From positions 124,001-188,000 of the forward strand of contig JAFKKG010000008.1 of assembly GCA_017305715.1 (NCBI GenBank): 64,000 bases of DNA. Reading direction: 5' to 3'. The notes below the pieces were generated by a model, which was given only the letters and a program-made list of their open reading frames with translations, did not search any database and was not told where the DNA came from. The stretch comes from Hyphomicrobiales bacterium (GTDB lineage Bacteria > Pseudomonadota > Alphaproteobacteria > Rhizobiales > Xanthobacteraceae). Made by a program: the position numbers and the translations under genes. Below, piece after piece: positions 8,199 through 18,466 of the stretch (the stretch's first letter is position 1; each line of letters begins with the position of its first letter).

Positions 8199-9821
8199 TC
8201 ATCGCCGCAGCAATCCGCCGAGCGCGCCGCGCACCAGCGCACGGCCGACCGAGCTGCCGAGCGAGCCGCCGACCGATTTGCCGAGATCCGCCACCACGCC
8301 GCCGATCACCTTGTTGGTGACCGACCGTGTCACGTCCCGCGCAATGACCTGGCCGGTCGACATCTTGCCGCGCTTGACGTTGGTGCCGAAGATCGATCCG
8401 ACAATGCCGCCGATCTGCCCGAAGATTCCACCGCCATCGCCTGCGCCCGGTGCATCGGCATGGGCCGCGGTGCCCGAGATGCGCTTCTGAATCATCTCAT
8501 AGGCGGATTCGGCGTCGATCGCGGTGTCGTATTTGCCCTTCACCGGGCTCTTGTCCATGATCGCCTTGCGCTCCTCCGGCGTGATCGGGCCGATCCGCCC
8601 CGTCGGCGGCCGGACCATGACGCGTTCGACCATGGCCGGCGTGCCGCCGCCTTCGAGGAAGGACACCAGCGCTTCACCCTTGCCGAGTTCCATGATGACA
8701 CGGGCGGTGTCGAGCTTGGGATTGGGGCGGAAGGTCTGGGCCGCGGCCTGCACCGCCTTCTGGTCGCGCGGCGTGAACGCCCGCAGCGCATGCTGCACGC
8801 GGTTGCCGAGCTGGGCGAGCACCTTGTCCGGCACGTCGATCGGGTTTTGCGTGACGAAATAAACGCCGACGCCCTTGGAACGGATCAGGCGCACCACCTG
8901 CTCGATCTTGTCCATCAGCGCCTTCGGCGCGTCGTTGAACAACAGATGCGCCTCGTCGAAGAAGAACACCAGTTTCGGTTTCGGCAGGTCGCCGGCTTCC
9001 GGCAATTCCTCGAACAGTTCCGACAGCATCCACAACAGGAAGGTCGCATAGAGGCGCGGGCTCTGCATCAGCTTGTCCGCGACCAGGATATTGACCATGC
9101 CGCGGCCGTCGCTGTCGGTCTTCATGAAATCCTTCAGCGTCAGCGCCGGTTCGCCGAAGAATTTCGCGCCGCCCTGGTTCTCCAGCACCAGAAGCGCGCG
9201 CTGGATGGTTCCGACCGTCGCCTTGGAGACGTTGCCAAAACCCTGCGCGGCCTTGCGGATATCGGCCAACGGGTCTTCCTCGGCGTCGGGACCCTTCTTG
9301 ACGGTCGCCGGCACGATCGCGTCGAGCAGCGCGCGCAGATCCTTCATGTCGATCAGCGTCAGGCCGCTTTCATCCGCGACACGGAATGCGACATTGAGCA
9401 CGCCCTCCTGGACGTCGTTCAGATCGAGCATCCGGGACAGCAGCAGCGGTCCCATTTCGGTAACGGTGGCGCGGACCGGATGGCCCTGCTCGCCGAACAC
9501 GTCCCAGAACACGGTCGAGAACTGGTCAGGCTGGAATTTCAGTCCCATCTCGCCCGCCCGCTTGAGGATGAAGTCCTTGGCCTCGCCGACTTCGGAGATC
9601 CCGGACAGGTCGCCCTTGATATCGGATGCGAAGACGGGAACACCGGCGCGCGCGAACCCTTCCGCCATCACCTGCAGCGTCACCGTCTTGCCGGTTCCGG
9701 TCGCCCCGGTGACGAGGCCGTGCCGATTGGCGAGCGCAAGCGTCAGCCATGCCATCTGATCGCCCTTACCGATGAAAATCTTCTCGTCGGTATCGGTCGT
9801 CTTGCTGTCGGGGGTCGCCAT
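8199..9821 (-). CDS. HerA-like (DUF853) ATPase
   Basis: 540 residues. Walker A GATGTGKT lies near residue 39 and Walker [10 protein letters not shown] about 290 residues in, the layout of the DUF853 branch of the HerA/FtsK ATPases. The C-terminal 70 residues are glycine- and valine-rich ([15 protein letters not shown]) as in this family. Its substrate is unknown; the wider family moves DNA or peptides. The ATG at 9821 is preferred to upstream in-frame ATGs because MATPDSK begins the family's usual N-terminus and GAGG lies just before it. A 339 bp gap separates it from a divergent small gene. Confidence 0.88.
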   Translation of the reverse strand: MATPDSKTTDTDEKIFIGKGDQMAWLTLALANRHGLVTGATGTGKTVTLQVMAEGFARAGVPVFASDIKGDLSGISEVGEAKDFILKRAGEMGLKFQPDQFSTVFWDVFGEQGHPVRATVTEMGPLLLSRMLDLNDVQEGVLNVAFRVADESGLTLIDMKDLRALLDAIVPATVKKGPDAEEDPLADIRKAAQGFGNVSKATVGTIQRALLVLENQGGAKFFGEPALTLKDFMKTDSDGRGMVNILVADKLMQSPRLYATFLLWMLSELFEELPEAGDLPKPKLVFFFDEAHLLFNDAPKALMDKIEQVVRLIRSKGVGVYFVTQNPIDVPDKVLAQLGNRVQHALRAFTPRDQKAVQAAAQTFRPNPKLDTARVIMELGKGEALVSFLEGGGTPAMVERVMVRPPTGRIGPITPEERKAIMDKSPVKGKYDTAIDAESAYEMIQKRISGTAAHADAPGAGDGGGIFGQIGGIVGSIFGTNVKRGKMSTGQVIARDVTRSVTNKVIGGVVADLGKSVGGSLGSSVGRALVRGALGGLLRR

Positions 9822-10160
9822 CACATCGCCTCTTCGCGTACACTGAGAAAGGTGGTCGCCAAACGACACCATCATATCGCATCCTGCCGGTCGATTGAAA
9901 CCATCTATGGACGAGCTCGCAGCTTGATCCCGCCAACACCGCGGCGTCGCGGTTTTCTCCAACCGGGCAAAAACGGAGGCCGCGGTGCGGCAACACACCC
10001 TGAATCCGGCCATCACTCTTGCATTGCTGCAACACTCGACGGGCGATCTGGAGCGAAAATCGTCCTCGCATGCGCGGATCGCTTGTATTTCAAATCGTGG
10101 ACGCTCAAGATAAATTCACAAGGAACGACCCGGTAACAAACCGGCTGAGGGCGGGGCCAT
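9822..10160. other. Divergent intergenic region, 339 bp
   Basis: Lies between the HerA-like gene (minus) and the 121-residue gene (plus), so it must hold both promoters. I see no named site, no repeat family and no RNA gene in it. Confidence 0.5.
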
Positions 10161-10526
10161 ATGGACGAACTGATTGGACGGCTGGCCACCAAGGCCGGCA
10201 TCGATAGCGCTGTCGCTGAAAAAACCATCGGCATCGTTCTGGGATTCCTCCGTAACGAGGGTCCCGCCGACAAGGTCCAGGCTCTGATCGACCAAATTCC
10301 AGGCGCCGAGGCTGCGATCGCGGCATCGAACAGCAGCAGCGGCCTCTCCAGGTTGATGGGCGGCGGACTGATGGCGCTCGGCACCAAGCTGATGGCGCTT
10401 GGTCTGGGCATGAACGACATTCAGAACGTGGCGCGTGAACTTTTTCGGTTCGGCCGCGACAAAATCGGAGCGGACAAAATGGGCGAGATCATTTCGGGGA
10501 CGCCGGGGCTGAGCCAGTTCGCGTAG
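10161..10526 (+). CDS. Small conserved hypothetical protein (DUF2267/DUF2780-like)
   Basis: 121 residues beginning MDELIGRLATKAGID. The pattern of a helical N-terminal half with AEKTIGIVLGFLRNEGP, then a glycine-rich linker (RLMGGGLMALGTKLMALG) and a helical C-terminal part ending in EIISGTPGLSQF resembles the DUF2267/DUF2780 group of small bacterial proteins. No membrane segment or signal peptide. The domain name is from memory of the pattern and should be taken as tentative. Function unknown. Confidence 0.75.
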   Translation: MDELIGRLATKAGIDSAVAEKTIGIVLGFLRNEGPADKVQALIDQIPGAEAAIAASNSSSGLSRLMGGGLMALGTKLMALGLGMNDIQNVARELFRFGRDKIGADKMGEIISGTPGLSQFA

Positions 10527-10570
10527 ACCACCCTCCCCCTGCCTGCGTATCTTCTTTTACATCGAGTATC

Positions 10571-10978
10571 ATGACATATCCCCTCTCCGAGATCGAAGGC
10601 CTCACCGCCTATTCCGCCTCGAAACTCAAATCGCTCGGCATCCGCACGACCGAGGCGCTGCTCGAAGCCGCCCGCACCGTCAAGGGACGCAAGGCGCTCG
10701 CCGCGAAGACCGGGATCAGCGAACAGCAACTGCTCGATTGGGCCAATTTCTCCGACTACATGCGGATTCCCGGGATGGGCAAGGCAAAGGTCGGGCTGGT
10801 GCGCGCCGCCGGCGTGCCGACGGTGCGCGAACTCGCACTCCGCAACCCGGCCCGCCTCGCCCAGAACATGAAAGACGTCAATATCCGGCGCAAGCTGGTC
10901 CGCGTCATGCCGTCGGAGAAGTCGGTCGAGCAACTGATCGCGCAGGCGCGCAAGCTGCCGCCGAAAATCAGCTACTGA
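10571..10978 (+). CDS. DUF4332 domain protein with helix-hairpin-helix motifs
   Basis: 135 residues. It opens SEIEGLTAYSASKLKSLGIRT and later has MRIPGMGKAKVGLVRAAGV, two helix-hairpin-helix-like blocks as in the DUF4332 family. Such motifs usually bind DNA backbones, but nothing is known of this family's task. The gene follows the previous one by 44 bp on the same strand. No signal peptide. Confidence 0.8.
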   Translation: MTYPLSEIEGLTAYSASKLKSLGIRTTEALLEAARTVKGRKALAAKTGISEQQLLDWANFSDYMRIPGMGKAKVGLVRAAGVPTVRELALRNPARLAQNMKDVNIRRKLVRVMPSEKSVEQLIAQARKLPPKISY

Positions 10979-11015
10979 AATCAGCCAAAAAAGGCTCTTG
11001 CCGGCTTGAACCTTT

Positions 11016-11106
11016 CCGTTTCGATTGAATCGAAACGGGCGCGCGATTCCCTTGTTTGGACGCGTTTTCTGATCGCGAACCGGGTCCACTTCGCTGGAAA
11101 ACGCCA
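11016..11106 (+). repeat. Hairpin plus GTCCACTTCGCT block repeat, copy A
   Basis: A perfect 11-bp stem (11016-11026 with 11028-11038) is followed by a conserved block containing TTGTTTGGACGCG, CGCGAACC and GTCCACTTCGCTGGAAAACG. A second copy at 44504-44592 has the same block, but its hairpin has a different sequence that still pairs. A third, interrupted copy is at 21636-21695. Copy A lies upstream of folP and ends 57 bp before its chosen start. Confidence 0.65.
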
Positions 11107-11163
11107 TGGCCCCGCCGCGCCCGCATGCTTGACTCGTCAGCGCGGACCGCGCAAAGCGACCGC

Positions 11164-12033
11164 ATGATCGCAACCACGTCCAGACCCGCCAAGGAGCCGG
11201 ACAAGGCGGCCGGCCCGGCCGGTCAATTCGACCTGCCAGCGCTGTTGTCGCGGCCCTATCCGGCCGTGATGGGCGTGCTGAACCTGACGCCTGATTCATT
11301 TTCGGATGGCGGACGGTTCACAGCCCCCGAAAGCGCGCTGGCGCAGGCGCGGCGGATGGTCGCCGAGGGCGCCGACATCATCGACATCGGTGCGGAATCG
11401 ACCAGGCCATACGGATCGGAACCGATTTCGGCGGATGAGGAACTCGCCCGGTTGCGTCAGGTGCTACCGGACGTTGTTTCGCTCGGAGTTCCCGTCTCGA
11501 TCGACAGCATGAAGTCGGCCGTGGTGGCCTGGGCGCTCGACCATGGCGCCGTGATCGCCAACGACGTCTGGGGCTTGCAGCGCGATGCCGGCATGGCGGG
11601 CCTCGTCTCGGAACGCCAGGTGCCCGTCATCATCATGCACAACCGCGACAGCGCTGATGCGGCCATAGATATCATGAAGGATATCAGTTCCTTTTTCGCG
11701 CGCTCGCTCGACATCGCCGCCAGGGCCGGAATTGCCTCGGGCAAGATCGTGCTCGACCCCGGCATCGGCTTCGGCAAGACGCCGGAGCAGAGCATGACGG
11801 CCCTGGCGCGCCTGCATGAATTGCAATCGTTCGGCCTGCCGCTGCTGGTCGGCGCCTCGCGCAAGCGCTTCATCAGCACGGTGACGCCGTCGGAACCGCA
11901 TCAGCGCCTCGGCGGCTCGATTGCCGCCCATCTCATTGCCGCAAGGGGCGGCGCCCGCATCATCCGCGCCCATGATGTCGCGGAAAACGTTCAGGCGCTG
12001 CGTGTCGCATCAGCCATCGGGGAATGCGAATGA
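11164..12033 (+). CDS. folP: Dihydropteroate synthase
   Basis: 289 residues. It joins 4-aminobenzoate to dihydropterin pyrophosphate in folate synthesis. Signatures are the N-terminal VMGVLNLTPDSFSDGG, IIDIGAESTRPYG, the HNRDS loop and the C-terminal GASRKRF. The start at 11164 gives the usual short lead before the PYPAVMGVLN strand; in-frame ATGs at 11056 and 11125 would add an unusual tail. Its stop overlaps the folB start by ATGA, so folP-folB-folK form one operon covering three folate steps. Confidence 0.95.
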   Translation: MIATTSRPAKEPDKAAGPAGQFDLPALLSRPYPAVMGVLNLTPDSFSDGGRFTAPESALAQARRMVAEGADIIDIGAESTRPYGSEPISADEELARLRQVLPDVVSLGVPVSIDSMKSAVVAWALDHGAVIANDVWGLQRDAGMAGLVSERQVPVIIMHNRDSADAAIDIMKDISSFFARSLDIAARAGIASGKIVLDPGIGFGKTPEQSMTALARLHELQSFGLPLLVGASRKRFISTVTPSEPHQRLGGSIAAHLIAARGGARIIRAHDVAENVQALRVASAIGECE

Positions 12034-12401
12034 CCGATACGATCTTCATCTCCGGCATCGTGATCCATGCCCGCCACGGCGTGATGGAACACGAGACCGA
12101 AGTCGGCCAGCGCTTCGTGATCGATCTCGAGCTCTCGGTCGACCTGTCGGAATCCTCGCGCACCGACCGCCTGTCCGATACCGTGTCCTATTCCAACGTG
12201 GTCGCGACCGCGACCGCGGCGTTCAAGAACACCAATTACAAGCTGCTGGAACGCGCGGCGGGCGCCGTGGCCGATGCCATCCTGGCCGCGTTCCCCCGCA
12301 TCAACGCGGTCGAGGTCACCGTCCACAAACCGCACGCGCCGATCGCGGCGATCTTCGACGACGTCGGCGTGGTGTTGACGCGCACCCGGCAGTCGCCCTG
12401 A
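12030..12401 (+). CDS. folB: Dihydroneopterin aldolase
   Basis: 123 residues, the normal length. It converts dihydroneopterin to hydroxymethyldihydropterin and glycolaldehyde. Recognised by the opening IFISGIVIHARHGVMEHE, SYSNVV in the middle, and VTVHKPHAPI near the end, which hold the substrate-binding Glu and catalytic Lys of the family. The ATG overlaps the folP stop by four bases, so translational coupling is likely. Confidence 0.93.
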   Translation: MTDTIFISGIVIHARHGVMEHETEVGQRFVIDLELSVDLSESSRTDRLSDTVSYSNVVATATAAFKNTNYKLLERAAGAVADAILAAFPRINAVEVTVHKPHAPIAAIFDDVGVVLTRTRQSP

Positions 12402-12415
12402 AAGGATTATATTTC

Positions 12416-12907
12416 ATGGCGGACGTGCTGATCGCGCTCGGCGGCAATGTCGGCGACGTCCGCGCGACGTTTCGGAAGGCCATCTCCAATATCTGCGGCA
12501 TGACGCAGGCGGCGTTGCTGGCGCGGTCGTCGGACTACACCACGCCGCCCTGGGGCAATGAGGCGCAGGCGCCCTTCGTCAACGCCTGCATCGAGATCGA
12601 CACCAGCCTCGATCCGCATGCGCTGCTGTTCACGCTGCACAAGATCGAGAAGAAGTTCGGCCGCGACCGCGCCATCGAGCAGCATTGGGGACCACGCACC
12701 CTCGACCTCGATCTGATCGCCTATGATGACGTCAAGATCGACAAACCGGAGCTGACGCTGCCGCATCCGCGCCTGTTCGAGCGCGCGTTCGTGCTGGTGC
12801 CGCTCGCCGAGATCGTGCCCGACCGTATCATTGCGGGACGCCGTGTCGGGGACGCCGTGGCGGCGCTTTCGACCGACGGTATTTTGCGACTTCCCGACCT
12901 CGGCTGA
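12416..12907 (+). CDS. folK: 2-amino-4-hydroxy-6-hydroxymethyldihydropteridine pyrophosphokinase
   Basis: 163 residues, standard size for HPPK. It transfers pyrophosphate from ATP to hydroxymethyldihydropterin, the step before folP. The signature GPRTLDLDLIAYDD is intact, with the two magnesium-binding aspartates, and the N-terminus IALGGNVGD is typical. It starts 14 bp after folB and ends the operon; the mutase gene begins 103 bp further on. Confidence 0.95.
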   Translation: MADVLIALGGNVGDVRATFRKAISNICGMTQAALLARSSDYTTPPWGNEAQAPFVNACIEIDTSLDPHALLFTLHKIEKKFGRDRAIEQHWGPRTLDLDLIAYDDVKIDKPELTLPHPRLFERAFVLVPLAEIVPDRIIAGRRVGDAVAALSTDGILRLPDLG

Positions 12908-13010
12908 CCCGGATGGGCCGAAAACTACCGTTTGGCTTGGCGGCCGCCCCGTGGCAATTTCCGACCAAATCAAGCGGCGCCCAGGAAAACTTCAAGGAAC
13001 AACTTTCTCG

Positions 13011-14876
13011 ATGACCACGACAACTGACGACCTCCGACTGGCGGCGGATTTTGCGCCCGCAAATTACGAAGATTGGCGCAAGCTGGTCGACGGGGTGCTG
13101 AAGGGCGCGCCGTTCGAGAAACTCGTGGGCAAGACCTCCGATGGGCTGAAGATCGATCCGATCTACCCACGCGCGCAAGGCGCGGCTGCGGTGGCAGGCC
13201 GGCCCGCGGCTGCGCCCTGGCTGATCATGCAGCGGGCCGATCATCCGGACGCCAAAGCCGCCAATGCGCAGGCGCTGCACGATCTCGAGAACGGCGCGAC
13301 CGGGCTCACGCTGGTGTTCGCCGGCGCCAATGGCGCCCATGGCTTCGGGCTCGATCCCTCGCCGGAAGCCGTCGCGCAGGTCCTCGACGGTATCTATCTC
13401 GATGCCGGTATCGGCATTGAACTTCAGGTCGGGCCGCAGTCGCGGATGGCGGCGATCCACATCGCGGAATATATCAAACGCAAGGGATTTGATCCCGCCG
13501 CCTGCGACATCCGTTTCGGTCTCGATCCGCTCGGGGCCGTCGCGGTGTGGGGATCCAGCCCCTATGGCTGGGCCGAGATCGTGCCGGCGGTGACCGGCGC
13601 CATCAAGGGCCTCGCCGCGCTCGGCTTCCAGGGGCCATTTGCGGCGGCCGACGGGCGCCTCATCCACGATGCCGGCGGATCGGAAGTCCAGGAGCTGGCA
13701 TTCACCCTGGCCGCAGGCGTCGCCTATCTGCGTGCGATCGAGGCCGCCGGCGTGCCGCTCGAAGATGCGCAAGGCATGGTCTATGCGCGGCTTTCCGCCG
13801 ATGCCGATCAGTTCCTGACGCTGGCAAAATTCCGCGCGCTGCGGCTGTTGTGGGCGAGGGTCGAGCAGGCCTGCGGCCTCGCGCCAAAACCGCTGTTCGT
13901 CGCGGCCGATACCGCCTGGCGCATGCTGACGCAGCGCGACGCCTACGTGAACATGCTGCGGGCGACGATGGCGACCTTCTCCGCCGGCCTCGGCGGCGCC
14001 AACGCCATCACCGTGCTGCCGCATACGCTGGCGCTGGGGCTGCCCGATCCGTTCGCCCGCCGCGCCGCGCGCAACACCCAACTGGTGCTGCTGGAAGAAT
14101 CCAACCTCGCCAAGGTGTCCGATCCCGCCGCCGGCTCCGGCGGCATCGAGACGCTGACAAAGCAGCTTTGCGAAGCCGCTTGGTCGCTGTTCCAGGAGAT
14201 CGAAAAAGCCGGGGGTCTGTTCGCGTCCCTTGAACAGAACCTGATCCAGCGCAAGGTCGCCGCCACGCGGGCGGTACGCGAGGCCAATATTGCAAAACGG
14301 CGCGACGTGCTGACCGGCGCCAGCGAATTTCCGAACCTGCACGAGGCGGAGGTTGCGGTGCTGGATGCGACGCCGATTGCGCTCGCGCCCTATGGCGACG
14401 CCAGGATCAAGTTCGATGCGCTGCCGCCGATGCGGCTGGCGGCCCCGTTCGAAGCATTGCGCGACAAATCAGACGCCAAACTCAAGGGCGCCGGCGCGCG
14501 GCCAAAAATCTTCCTCGCCAATCTCGGCACGCCGGCCGACTTCACGGCGCGGGCGACATTTGCAAAAAGCTTTTTCGAGACCGGCGGCATCGAGGCCGTT
14601 GATACGCAGGGGTTTGTCGACCCGGCCGCGCTTGGTGCCGCGTTCAAAGCCTCCGGTGCGGCCATGGCGTGCCTCTGCTCGTCCGACAAGGTTTACGGCG
14701 GCCATGCCGAAGCGGCCGCGCGGGCCCTTCAAGCGGCGGGCGCCGGGCATATCTATCTGGCAGGACGTCCCGGCGAGCAGGAAGCAGCCCTTCGAGCGGC
14801 CGGTGTCGGCGACTTCGTCTTTGCCGGCGGCGATGCGCTCAAGATGTTGCAGGACGCCTGGAAGCGGATGGAGTGA
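13011..14876 (+). CDS. mutA: Methylmalonyl-CoA mutase, small (beta) subunit
   Basis: 621 residues. Non-catalytic partner of the B12-dependent mutase that turns (R)-methylmalonyl-CoA into succinyl-CoA in propionate and odd-chain or branched-chain breakdown. The TIM-barrel half is clear (DIRFGLDPLGAVAVWG, GGANAITVLPHTLALG), while the C-terminal flavodoxin-like half lacks the DxHxxG cobalamin motif seen in the large subunit. That loss is normal for this subunit. The start at 13011 (MTTTTDDLRL) fits family length; upstream in-frame extension would cover the folK end. A GFA gene starts 2 bp after the stop. Confidence 0.93.
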   Translation: MTTTTDDLRLAADFAPANYEDWRKLVDGVLKGAPFEKLVGKTSDGLKIDPIYPRAQGAAAVAGRPAAAPWLIMQRADHPDAKAANAQALHDLENGATGLTLVFAGANGAHGFGLDPSPEAVAQVLDGIYLDAGIGIELQVGPQSRMAAIHIAEYIKRKGFDPAACDIRFGLDPLGAVAVWGSSPYGWAEIVPAVTGAIKGLAALGFQGPFAAADGRLIHDAGGSEVQELAFTLAAGVAYLRAIEAAGVPLEDAQGMVYARLSADADQFLTLAKFRALRLLWARVEQACGLAPKPLFVAADTAWRMLTQRDAYVNMLRATMATFSAGLGGANAITVLPHTLALGLPDPFARRAARNTQLVLLEESNLAKVSDPAAGSGGIETLTKQLCEAAWSLFQEIEKAGGLFASLEQNLIQRKVAATRAVREANIAKRRDVLTGASEFPNLHEAEVAVLDATPIALAPYGDARIKFDALPPMRLAAPFEALRDKSDAKLKGAGARPKIFLANLGTPADFTARATFAKSFFETGGIEAVDTQGFVDPAALGAAFKASGAAMACLCSSDKVYGGHAEAAARALQAAGAGHIYLAGRPGEQEAALRAAGVGDFVFAGGDALKMLQDAWKRME

Positions 14877-14878
14877 GC

Positions 14879-15343
14879 ATGGCACCGGAGACCAAGCCCG
14901 TTCTGACTGGCGGCTGCCAATGTGGCGCGGTCCGCTTTGCGCTGTCGGCGCCGCCGGCCAAGATCAGCATCTGTCACTGCCGGATGTGCCAGAAGGCTTC
15001 CGGCGCGCCGTTCGCCTCGCTGGCCGACGTCGAACATGCCAATTTCAGCTGGACCCGCGGCAAGCCGGCCGCATTCAAATCCTCCTCGATCGCGATGCGG
15101 GATTTCTGCGCCGAATGCGGTACGCCGCTGACCTACCGCCTCATCGATGGCCCGCGGATCGAGATCATGACCGGCACCTTCGACCGGCCCGACCGCATCG
15201 TGCCGACGCGGCAGTATGGCACCGAATCCCGGCTCGGCTGGGTTGTCGGCATCGCCAATCTACCAAGCCAGACCACATTGCAGAATTACGGCCCGGAAAA
15301 GCTCGGCAGCATCGTCAGCCACCAGCATCCGGACCATGATTGA
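14879..15343 (+). CDS. GFA (glutathione-dependent formaldehyde-activating) family protein
   Basis: 154 residues with the zinc ligands of the GFA/CENP-V fold: C13 and C15 in GGCQCGAV, C32/C34/C37 in [12 protein letters not shown], and a later CAECGTPL pair. Most family members have unknown substrates; formaldehyde-glutathione adduct formation applies only to the founding enzyme. It starts 2 bp after mutA and ends 38 bp before mutB, so it is built into the mutase operon. That placement makes it a candidate accessory of propionate metabolism, which is inference. Confidence 0.88.
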   Translation: MAPETKPVLTGGCQCGAVRFALSAPPAKISICHCRMCQKASGAPFASLADVEHANFSWTRGKPAAFKSSSIAMRDFCAECGTPLTYRLIDGPRIEIMTGTFDRPDRIVPTRQYGTESRLGWVVGIANLPSQTTLQNYGPEKLGSIVSHQHPDHD

Positions 15344-15381
15344 AGCACCCCCCAATCGTCACATGTGCTATGTTGGACACT

Positions 15382-17538
15382 ATGAGCCGCATCCCTGACT
15401 TCGCGAATATCGCGTTTGAAAAGACCGCCCCTGCAAATCCGGCCGGCGGCGCCGAGCCGTGGCTGACGCCGGAAGGAATCCTGGTAAAACCCGGCTACAC
15501 CGAGGCCGATCTCGCGGGCATTGATTTCCTCGACACCTGGCCGGGGATTGCGCCCTATCTGCGCGGCCCCTACCCGACCATGTATGTCAACCAGCCCTGG
15601 ACCATCCGGCAATATGCCGGCTTCTCCACGGCGGAAGATTCCAACGCGTTCTACCGCCGCAACCTCGCCGCCGGGCAAAAGGGCCTTTCGGTCGCGTTCG
15701 ATCTGGCGACGCATCGCGGCTATGACAGCGACCATCCGCGCGTGTCCGGAGACGTGGGCATGGCGGGCGTTGCCATCGATTCCATCTACGACATGCGCAC
15801 GCTGTTCGCCGGCATTCCGCTCGACCAGATGAGCGTGTCGATGACCATGAACGGCGCGGTGCTGCCGATCCTGGCGCTGTTCGTGGCCGCCGCCGAGGAA
15901 CAGGGCGTGCCGCCGGAAAAACTGTCGGGCACCATTCAGAATGACATTCTGAAAGAGTTCATGGTGCGTAACACCTATATCTATCCGCCGACGCCCTCGA
16001 TGCGGATCATCTCCGACATCTTTGCCTACACCTCGCAGAAGATGCCGAAGTACAATTCGATTTCGATTTCCGGCTATCACATGCAGGAAGCCGGCGCGAC
16101 CCAGGACCTCGAACTCGCTTATACGCTGGCGGACGGCGTCGAATATCTCCGTGCCGGATTGGCGGCCGGGCTCGACGTCGACCGCTTTGCCCCAAGGCTG
16201 TCGTTCTTCTGGGCCATCGGCATGAACTTCTTCATGGAAGTTGCAAAAATGCGCGCGGCGCGGCTGCTATGGGCCAAGCTGCTGACGCAGTTCAACCCGA
16301 AGGATCCGCGCTCGCTGTCGCTGCGCACGCATTGCCAGACGTCGGGCTGGTCGCTGACCGCGCAGGACGTGTTCAACAATGTGATGCGCACCACCATCGA
16401 GGCAATGGCGGCGACGCAAGGCCACACCCAATCGCTGCACACCAACGCGCTCGACGAGGCGCTGGCATTGCCGACCGATTTTTCGGCGCGCATCGCCCGC
16501 AACACGCAATTGTTCCTGCAGCAGGAAAGCGGCACCAACCGCATCATCGATCCCTGGGGCGGCTCCTATTATGTCGAGCGGCTGACCCGCGATCTCGCCG
16601 CCAAGGCCTGGGGCCATATCCAGGAGGTCGAAGAACTCGGCGGCATGGCCAAGGCGATCGAGGCCGGCGTGCCAAAATTGCGGATCGAGGAAGCGTCAGC
16701 CAAGACGCAGGCGCGGATCGATGCCGGACGGCAGGCCGTGATCGGCGTCAACAAGTTCAAGCCGGTCAATGAGGCCGCCATCGATGTGCTGAAGGTGGAG
16801 AACTCCACCGTGCGGCGGCTGCAGATCGACAAGCTCAAGCGGCTGCGCTCCGAACGCAGCCAGAAGGACGTCGATGCGGCGCTGGCGGCGCTGACGCGTT
16901 CGGCCGGCGAAGGCAACGGCAATTTGCTGGCGCTGGCGATCGACGCGGCACGCGCCAAAGCCACCGTCGGCGAGATTTCGGACGCGATGGAGAAGGTGTT
17001 CGGGCGGCACCGGGCCGAGATCAAATCCATCACCGGCGTCTACAAGCGGGAGGCCTCCGCCATGTCCAACCGGGTCGAAAAAGTGCAGGCGCTGATCGAT
17101 GCGTTCGAGGACGCCGAGGGCCGCCGGCCCCGCATTCTCGTCGCCAAGATCGGCCAGGACGGCCACGACCGCGGCCAGAAGGTGATCGCGTCGGCTTTCG
17201 CCGATGTCGGCTTCGACGTCGATATCGGGCCGCTGTTCGCCACCGCCGATGAAGCGGCGCGGCAGGCGGTCGAGAACGACGTGCATATCCTCGGCGTCTC
17301 GTCGCTGGCGGCAGCCCACCTCACCGCGGTGCCGGAACTGAAAGCCGCACTGAAGAAGCAGGGCCGCGAGGACATCATGATCATCATCGGCGGCGTGGTA
17401 CCGCCGCAGGATTATGAGGCACTCTACGCGGCCGGCGCCGAAGCGATCTTCCCGCCGGGCACCGTGATTTCGGACGCCGCCGAAGAGCTGATCCACAAGC
17501 TCAACGCCAGGCTCGGGCATAGCGAGGCGGCGGAGTAA
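15382..17538 (+). CDS. scpA: Methylmalonyl-CoA mutase, large (alpha, catalytic) subunit
   Basis: 718 residues, the family size. Catalytic B12 subunit. The barrel has the substrate-channel landmarks [17 protein letters not shown] and [15 protein letters not shown]. The C-terminal domain carries the base-off cobalamin motif DxHxxG as D593, H595 and G598 (DGHDRG), followed by GVSSLAAAH. The start [14 protein letters not shown] at 15382 matches the family. It works with mutA upstream and with meaB downstream, which protects and reloads the enzyme. Confidence 0.96.
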   Translation: MSRIPDFANIAFEKTAPANPAGGAEPWLTPEGILVKPGYTEADLAGIDFLDTWPGIAPYLRGPYPTMYVNQPWTIRQYAGFSTAEDSNAFYRRNLAAGQKGLSVAFDLATHRGYDSDHPRVSGDVGMAGVAIDSIYDMRTLFAGIPLDQMSVSMTMNGAVLPILALFVAAAEEQGVPPEKLSGTIQNDILKEFMVRNTYIYPPTPSMRIISDIFAYTSQKMPKYNSISISGYHMQEAGATQDLELAYTLADGVEYLRAGLAAGLDVDRFAPRLSFFWAIGMNFFMEVAKMRAARLLWAKLLTQFNPKDPRSLSLRTHCQTSGWSLTAQDVFNNVMRTTIEAMAATQGHTQSLHTNALDEALALPTDFSARIARNTQLFLQQESGTNRIIDPWGGSYYVERLTRDLAAKAWGHIQEVEELGGMAKAIEAGVPKLRIEEASAKTQARIDAGRQAVIGVNKFKPVNEAAIDVLKVENSTVRRLQIDKLKRLRSERSQKDVDAALAALTRSAGEGNGNLLALAIDAARAKATVGEISDAMEKVFGRHRAEIKSITGVYKREASAMSNRVEKVQALIDAFEDAEGRRPRILVAKIGQDGHDRGQKVIASAFADVGFDVDIGPLFATADEAARQAVENDVHILGVSSLAAAHLTAVPELKAALKKQGREDIMIIIGGVVPPQDYEALYAAGAEAIFPPGTVISDAAEELIHKLNARLGHSEAAE

Positions 17539-17569
17539 ATCCGCGGCCCGCGACTCCAGAGGATCGTCC

Positions 17570-18364
17570 TTGCGCAGCATCGCATTCGTCATATTCGCCC
17601 GGACATTGGCTTTCACGGGCGTCATCGCATGCGCTGTGCCGCTTGGCACCGCGTTTGCGGCCGAGCCCAAGCCCGACTTTTCCATCAAGACCAAATGGGT
17701 CGAAGCCAGCGTTTTCCTCGACGCGAAGATCAAGTCCGATCCGCTGCTGGCCGCGAACTGCCTGGCCGAAGGCAAGGCGTGGGCCGCCAAGAACCGCGCC
17801 GATGCCGACAAGGAACGCAAGCAGGACCCTGACCTGTTTCGCAACGCGTGGTCGTATGAGCGGAAATACCAGACGCGCTCGGTGGTCGACGGCCGCTATG
17901 TCAGCATCGTCAGGGCCGACTACGAATATACGGGTGGCGCGCACCCCAACAGCTCCTCCGACACGATTCTGTGGGACAGGTCAGCGCGCAAACGCATCAG
18001 CATCCGTCCGTTCTTCATCGAAACAGCCGACAACGGTCCGACGCTGAAAGCGATGCGGCAAGGCGTCATTGCATCCCTCAAGGCCGAGAAAAAGAAGCGC
18101 GGCGCGGAAGGCGCGGATGCCGGCGCCATCGAAGGCATCGAGCCAAAGCTTCTGAAGATCGGGCCGGTCTCGCTCGCGCCGTCGACCGAGGAAGGCAAGA
18201 GCTCCGGCCTGACCTTTCACTACGCACCCTACGCGGTCGGCTCCTATGCCGAAGGCGGGTATCTCGCCTTCGTGCCGTGGGAGACGTTGAAGCCTTATCT
18301 GACGCCGGAGGGGATCAAGATATTCGGCGGCGCGCGGCCGGAGGGCGATGATGACGATGGGTAG
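17570..18364 (+). CDS. DUF3298/DUF4163-type secreted protein
   Basis: 264 residues with a signal peptide ending near AFAAEP. The mature part has YEYTGGAHPNSSSDTILWD and a C-terminal FHYAPYAVGSYAEGGYLAFVPW, the typical blocks of the DUF4163-DUF3298 pair (RsiV/PdaC-like). The start is TTG with AGAGGA seven bases upstream; there is no in-frame ATG before the signal peptide. It sits between the mutase large subunit and meaB on the same strand, although its envelope location makes a shared task unlikely. Confidence 0.82.
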   Translation: MRSIAFVIFARTLAFTGVIACAVPLGTAFAAEPKPDFSIKTKWVEASVFLDAKIKSDPLLAANCLAEGKAWAAKNRADADKERKQDPDLFRNAWSYERKYQTRSVVDGRYVSIVRADYEYTGGAHPNSSSDTILWDRSARKRISIRPFFIETADNGPTLKAMRQGVIASLKAEKKKRGAEGADAGAIEGIEPKLLKIGPVSLAPSTEEGKSSGLTFHYAPYAVGSYAEGGYLAFVPWETLKPYLTPEGIKIFGGARPEGDDDDG

Positions 18365-18466
18365 CCGTGATCCGCTCTTCTCTCACGCAGCTTGGCACTC
18401 CAATAGATGGGGATGCCAGGGCTCCGGCCCCCTCGCCTGTACCGCGCAGGCGTTGTAAACCAAGGC

